Source of the DNA: a bacterium | Lineage (GTDB): Bacteria; UBA10199; DSSB01 | DNA: 8,235 nucleotides | Reading direction: 5' to 3' | Assembly (NCBI GenBank): GCA_030426445.1 | Contig: JAUHYS010000085.1 | Location: 1 to 8,235, forward strand | In this document: positions 6,601 through 8,235 of the stretch, in pieces | How positions within the stretch are numbered: the first letter of the stretch is position 1 | Layout of the letters: every line of letters begins with the position of its first letter | Notes under the pieces: model-generated | Told to the model about the DNA's origin: nothing | The model's input: only the letters and a program-made list of their open reading frames with translations | Databases searched by the model: none | Translations under genes and position numbers: made by a program

Positions 6601-6959
6601 GCAAAAATGCGTTCGGCTTTTTCTTGCTCTTCTTTACATTGGATACAAAGGTCGGTGACAGGACGTGCTTCTAGGCGTTTGATACCTATTTCATCACCAC
6701 AAGCTTCGCATTCTCCATACTCGCCATTTTCAATTTTACGCAAAGCTTTTTCAATCTTTTGGAGTAAAAACCTTTCACGGTCTCTTAGCTTTAAATTAAT
6801 TGCTTGATCGGTTTCACTGGTTGCAAGATCAACTTCATCAGGCAAATCATCTGGATCCAAAACTACCGACTGCTCACTGATGCTATCCTTATTTTGTAAA
6901 ATCGTATTACGGCGTTCTTGCAGGATCTCTTGAAATTTTTTCAAATTTTTTTTATTCAT
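6591..6959 (-). CDS. dksA: DksA-type RNA polymerase-binding transcription factor, short form
   Basis: This 122-residue TraR/DksA zinc-finger protein inserts its coiled coil into the RNA polymerase secondary channel and works with ppGpp in the stringent response. The four zinc cysteines are Cys84, Cys87, Cys105 and Cys108 (CEAC and CIQC). The coiled-coil tip keeps the DxxDxA motif as Asp41, Asp44 and Ala46. All these positions equal the E. coli numbers minus 30, so the protein is collinear with E. coli DksA except for a 30-residue shorter N-terminus. The segment LRDRERFLLQKIEKALRKIE and the RRLEARP-like KRLEARPVTDLC are typical. I chose the ATG at 6959 because GAGGG precedes it by about five bases. 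An upstream TTG at 7043 would add 28 residues without family resemblance and would lie almost at the predicted transcript start. The gene is monocistronic and convergent with gshA. Confidence 0.95.
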   Translation of the reverse strand: MNKKNLKKFQEILQERRNTILQNKDSISEQSVVLDPDDLPDEVDLATSETDQAINLKLRDRERFLLQKIEKALRKIENGEYGECEACGDEIGIKRLEARPVTDLCIQCKEEQEKAERIFADD

Positions 6960-6964
6960 TGTCA

Positions 6965-6969
6965 CCCTC
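6965..6969 (-). promoter_or_regulatory. Shine-Dalgarno sequence that sets the dksA start
   Basis: GAGGG on the - strand lies five bases before the ATG at 6959. It is one of the two strong ribosome binding sites in the window and favours this start over the longer TTG-initiated frame. Confidence 0.7.
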
Positions 6970-7060
6970 AAATTAAAATTGTATTCCCTCCCATTCTTGT
7001 GGTCAAGCTCTTGGAAGAAGTTAGCATTACCAGGAGATTCCAAAGAATTATCGGGCGCAT

Positions 7061-7090
7061 ATTATCCTATATATTAATCTAATTTGTCAA
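7061..7090 (-). promoter_or_regulatory. Sigma70-type promoter of dksA
   Basis: On the - strand a perfect -35 TTGACA (7090-7085) is followed after 18 bp by GATAAT (7066-7061), one mismatch from the -10 consensus. The spacer is very AT-rich. Transcription would begin near 7054 and give a leader of about 95 nt before the dksA ATG. This is the best-looking promoter in the window. Confidence 0.7.
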
Positions 7091-7200
7091 ATGGCTTTTA
7101 AAAGTAATATATTTATTAATGAGTTATATTTATTTATTAATCATTTACATTTAAATTAAACTATTGAAACCTCTTGAGTCCTACTTAGCCCCATGATAGC

Positions 7201-8088
7201 ATGATGGGTTTTATGGAAGCAAAAAAAAGAAAAAACTCAAATAATGCCATTATCTTAATCGTTTGCCCAGATCAGCCTGGTTTGGTGGCGTTTATTTCTA
7301 ATTTTATCCACCAGCATCATGGTAATATCGTTTATCTCGATCAACATACCGACTATGAAACCGGAACCTTTCTCATGAGAGTCGAATGGCAATTGGACCA
7401 ATTTAGTCTCAACCGTGAATCATTATATAAAAAGTTAGAGGAGTTAACTCCTCAATTTAAAATGAAATTTAAACTTTATTTTTCTGATTATAGCCAACGC
7501 ATGGCCATTATGGTCTCTAAATATCAACACTGTCTTTACGACCTACTGGTCAGACATGCATTGGGAGAAATCGATGTAGAAATTCCCATTATTTTAAGCA
7601 ATCATGACGACTTGGCTAAAGTAGCGCAACATTTTAATATTCCTTTTGAAAAAATTGAAGTGGATCCTAAAAACAAGGCATTGGCAGAAAAAAAACAAAT
7701 AGAAATTTTAAAAAAATACCAGATTAACTTATTAGTTTTAGCGCGTTATATGCAGATTCTTAGTGAAGAATTTATTGATAGCTTTGAACATCCGATTATT
7801 AATATCCACCACTCATTTTTACCTGCTTTTAAAGGCAGTAAACCCTATCACCAGGCTTATGCAAAAGGAGTCAAAATTATTGGAGCCACCAGCCATTATG
7901 TCACTCCGGAGTTAGATGCTGGTCCCATCATTCACCAATGTGTCAGCCAAGTAAGTCATTTGGACCAAGTTGAGGACCTCATTCGTAAAGGTCGGGATCA
8001 AGAGACCAGTGCACTTGCCTATGCAGTGCGCATGCACACACAACACCGAATTTTAACTTATAATAATAAGACCGTTGTGTTTACCTAG
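7201..8088 (+). CDS. purU: Formyltetrahydrofolate deformylase
   Basis: PurU hydrolyses 10-formyltetrahydrofolate to formate and tetrahydrofolate. It balances the one-carbon pool and supplies formate for the PurT route of purine synthesis. The product is 295 residues; E. coli PurU has 280. An N-terminal ACT domain (about 15-95) starts with ILIVCPDQPGLVAFIS and contains NIVYLDQHTD, a regulatory ligand-binding fold. The C-terminal formyltransferase-type domain (about 100-290) has MVSKYQHCLYDLL, LLVLARYMQILS, then Asn201 and His203 in NIHHSFLPAFKG and Asp239 in ELDAGPII, the catalytic Asn-His-Asp set. The N-terminus is uncertain: ATG codons at 7201, 7204 and 7213 are all possible. None has a proper ribosome binding site, and the ACT domain begins after all of them. 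The stop overlaps the end of the convergent tsaB gene by 8 bp. Confidence 0.95.
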   Translation: MMGFMEAKKRKNSNNAIILIVCPDQPGLVAFISNFIHQHHGNIVYLDQHTDYETGTFLMRVEWQLDQFSLNRESLYKKLEELTPQFKMKFKLYFSDYSQRMAIMVSKYQHCLYDLLVRHALGEIDVEIPIILSNHDDLAKVAQHFNIPFEKIEVDPKNKALAEKKQIEILKKYQINLLVLARYMQILSEEFIDSFEHPIINIHHSFLPAFKGSKPYHQAYAKGVKIIGATSHYVTPELDAGPIIHQCVSQVSHLDQVEDLIRKGRDQETSALAYAVRMHTQHRILTYNNKTVVFT

Positions 8089-8100
8089 TATTCTTTTTTT
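8038..8100 (+). terminator. Possible purU terminator: long-loop inverted repeat plus T-run
   Basis: ACACAAC (8038-8044) and GTTGTGT (8074-8080) form a 7-bp inverted repeat with a 29-nt loop at the end of purU. A run of seven Ts follows at 8094-8100, just past the stop codon. The long loop and the 13-nt gap to the T-run make this a weak candidate. Confidence 0.25.
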
Positions 8101-8235
8101 GTGACAACTTTCTTTCCGCTTCAGAAGGCCTTAAATAAAGCGGAAACACTTTGTCTGGTGTTACCGCTTTTCCTTGGTCATAGAGTTGTTTGCCCAATTG
8201 GGCTAATTGACTTGCCTTAATTGAATAAGACTTTC
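8081..8235 (-). CDS. tsaB: TsaB (tRNA t6A modification protein), C-terminal fragment
   Basis: The - strand frame is open from the window edge to a TAA at 8083-8081 and encodes the last 50 residues of a protein that continues beyond the window. The end of the fragment reads ASQLAQLGKQLYDQGKAVTP, then PLYLRPSEAE and a basic tail. The P-x-YLR-P-S-E-A-E pattern after an A-x-x-LG helix is characteristic of the TsaB C-terminus. TsaB is the ASKHA-fold partner that binds TsaD, and with TsaE makes threonylcarbamoyl-A37 in ANN-decoding tRNAs. The catalytic partner TsaD is a separate protein. The call rests on a short stretch, so it is good but not certain. Its stop codon lies inside the last codons of purU, on the opposite strand. 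Confidence 0.75.
   Translation of the reverse strand, partial: KSYSIKASQLAQLGKQLYDQGKAVTPDKVFPLYLRPSEAERKLSQKKNTR
8113..8146. repeat. Perfect 9-bp inverted repeat inside the 3' end of tsaB
   Basis: TTTCCGCTT (8113-8121) and AAGCGGAAA (8138-8146) are exact inverse complements with a 16-nt loop. On the tsaB strand the repeat lies in codons for the C-terminal P-x-YLR-P-S-E-A-E region. It is downstream of purU on the + strand, so it could block read-through or protect the purU 3' end. No T-run follows it, so it is not a standard terminator. Confidence 0.4.

Larger units (their letters stand above)
6960..7200. other. Divergent AT-rich regulatory region between dksA and purU
   Basis: These 241 bp separate the divergent dksA and purU starts. 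The dksA half holds its promoter and a leader of about 95 nt. The purU half (about 7090-7165) is almost entirely A and T, with repeated TTTATTAAT-like words (7112-7120 and 7133-7141). It could contain a + strand promoter such as TTGTCA (7084-7089), 18 bp, TATATT (7108-7113), overlapping the dksA -35 box. The AT richness makes many false matches likely. I see no RNA gene or protein gene here. Confidence 0.5.

Noticed and set aside
6607..6807. A 66-codon, Ser-rich open frame on the + strand opposite dksA
   Set aside because: It mirrors the zinc-finger and coiled-coil coding region of dksA; its composition is that of an antisense frame.
6960..7043. An N-terminal extension of DksA by 28 residues starting at a TTG
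   Set aside because: There is no ribosome binding site, the start would be about ten bases from the predicted transcript start, and the ATG at 6959 has a strong site and fits the family length.
7090..7165. The AT-rich block upstream of purU as a replication origin or iteron array
   Set aside because: The TTTATTAAT-like words are few and irregular, with no DnaA-box pattern or origin-associated genes nearby. A plain AT-rich promoter region is enough to explain it.

Overview
The window is an AT-rich stretch of chromosomal housekeeping genes from a Gram-negative bacterium, with no mobile elements, CRISPR arrays, rRNA or tRNA genes that I can see. The gene set (ComM/YifB ATPase, GlnE, proteobacterial-type glutamate-cysteine ligase, DksA, PurU) points to a proteobacterium in the broad sense. 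The short 122-residue DksA with its DPDDLPDEVDLA segment resembles the deltaproteobacterial type more than the 151-residue enterobacterial one. I would guess a delta-like lineage (Bdellovibrionota, Desulfobacterota or a relative), with low confidence.

Layout. On the + strand, positions 1-327 hold the C-terminal end of thioredoxin reductase (trxB). After a 160-bp AT-rich gap comes a complete Mg-chelatase-like AAA+ ATPase (comM/yifB, 488-2023). It is convergent with a purine nucleoside phosphorylase/laccase-domain gene (pgeF/yfiH, 2042-2719, - strand). Sixteen bases separate the pgeF start from a divergent + strand operon at 2736-6566. That operon holds two halves of GlnE followed by glutamate-cysteine ligase (gshA). 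It meets a convergent dksA (6591-6959, - strand), which has a clear sigma70-type promoter and a roughly 95-nt leader. A formyltetrahydrofolate deformylase (purU, 7201-8088, + strand) follows. Its end overlaps the tail of an incomplete gene on the opposite strand, the C-terminus of TsaB (8081-8235).

Most notable feature. The bifunctional glutamine synthetase adenylyltransferase/deadenylylase GlnE, normally one polypeptide of about 950 residues, is encoded here by two complete genes. One carries the adenylyl-removing (AR) half and the other the adenylyl-transferring (AT) half. They are joined by an ATGA stop/start overlap, with a strong GGAGG ribosome binding site in front of the second gene. 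Both halves keep their nucleotidyltransferase Asp residues. The central helical segment that normally links the halves, and which is implicated in regulation, appears to be mostly missing. This looks like a functional two-subunit GlnE rather than a sequencing error or pseudogene.

How the genes relate. The glnE halves control glutamine synthetase activity and gshA commits glutamate to glutathione, so the operon groups two uses of glutamate. trxB (thioredoxin system) and gshA both serve thiol redox balance. PurU (formate release from formyl-tetrahydrofolate for purine synthesis), PgeF (purine nucleoside phosphorolysis) and DksA (stringent response transcription control) are general metabolism and growth control. 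Nothing here looks like a defence system, a secondary-metabolite cluster or a horizontally acquired island.
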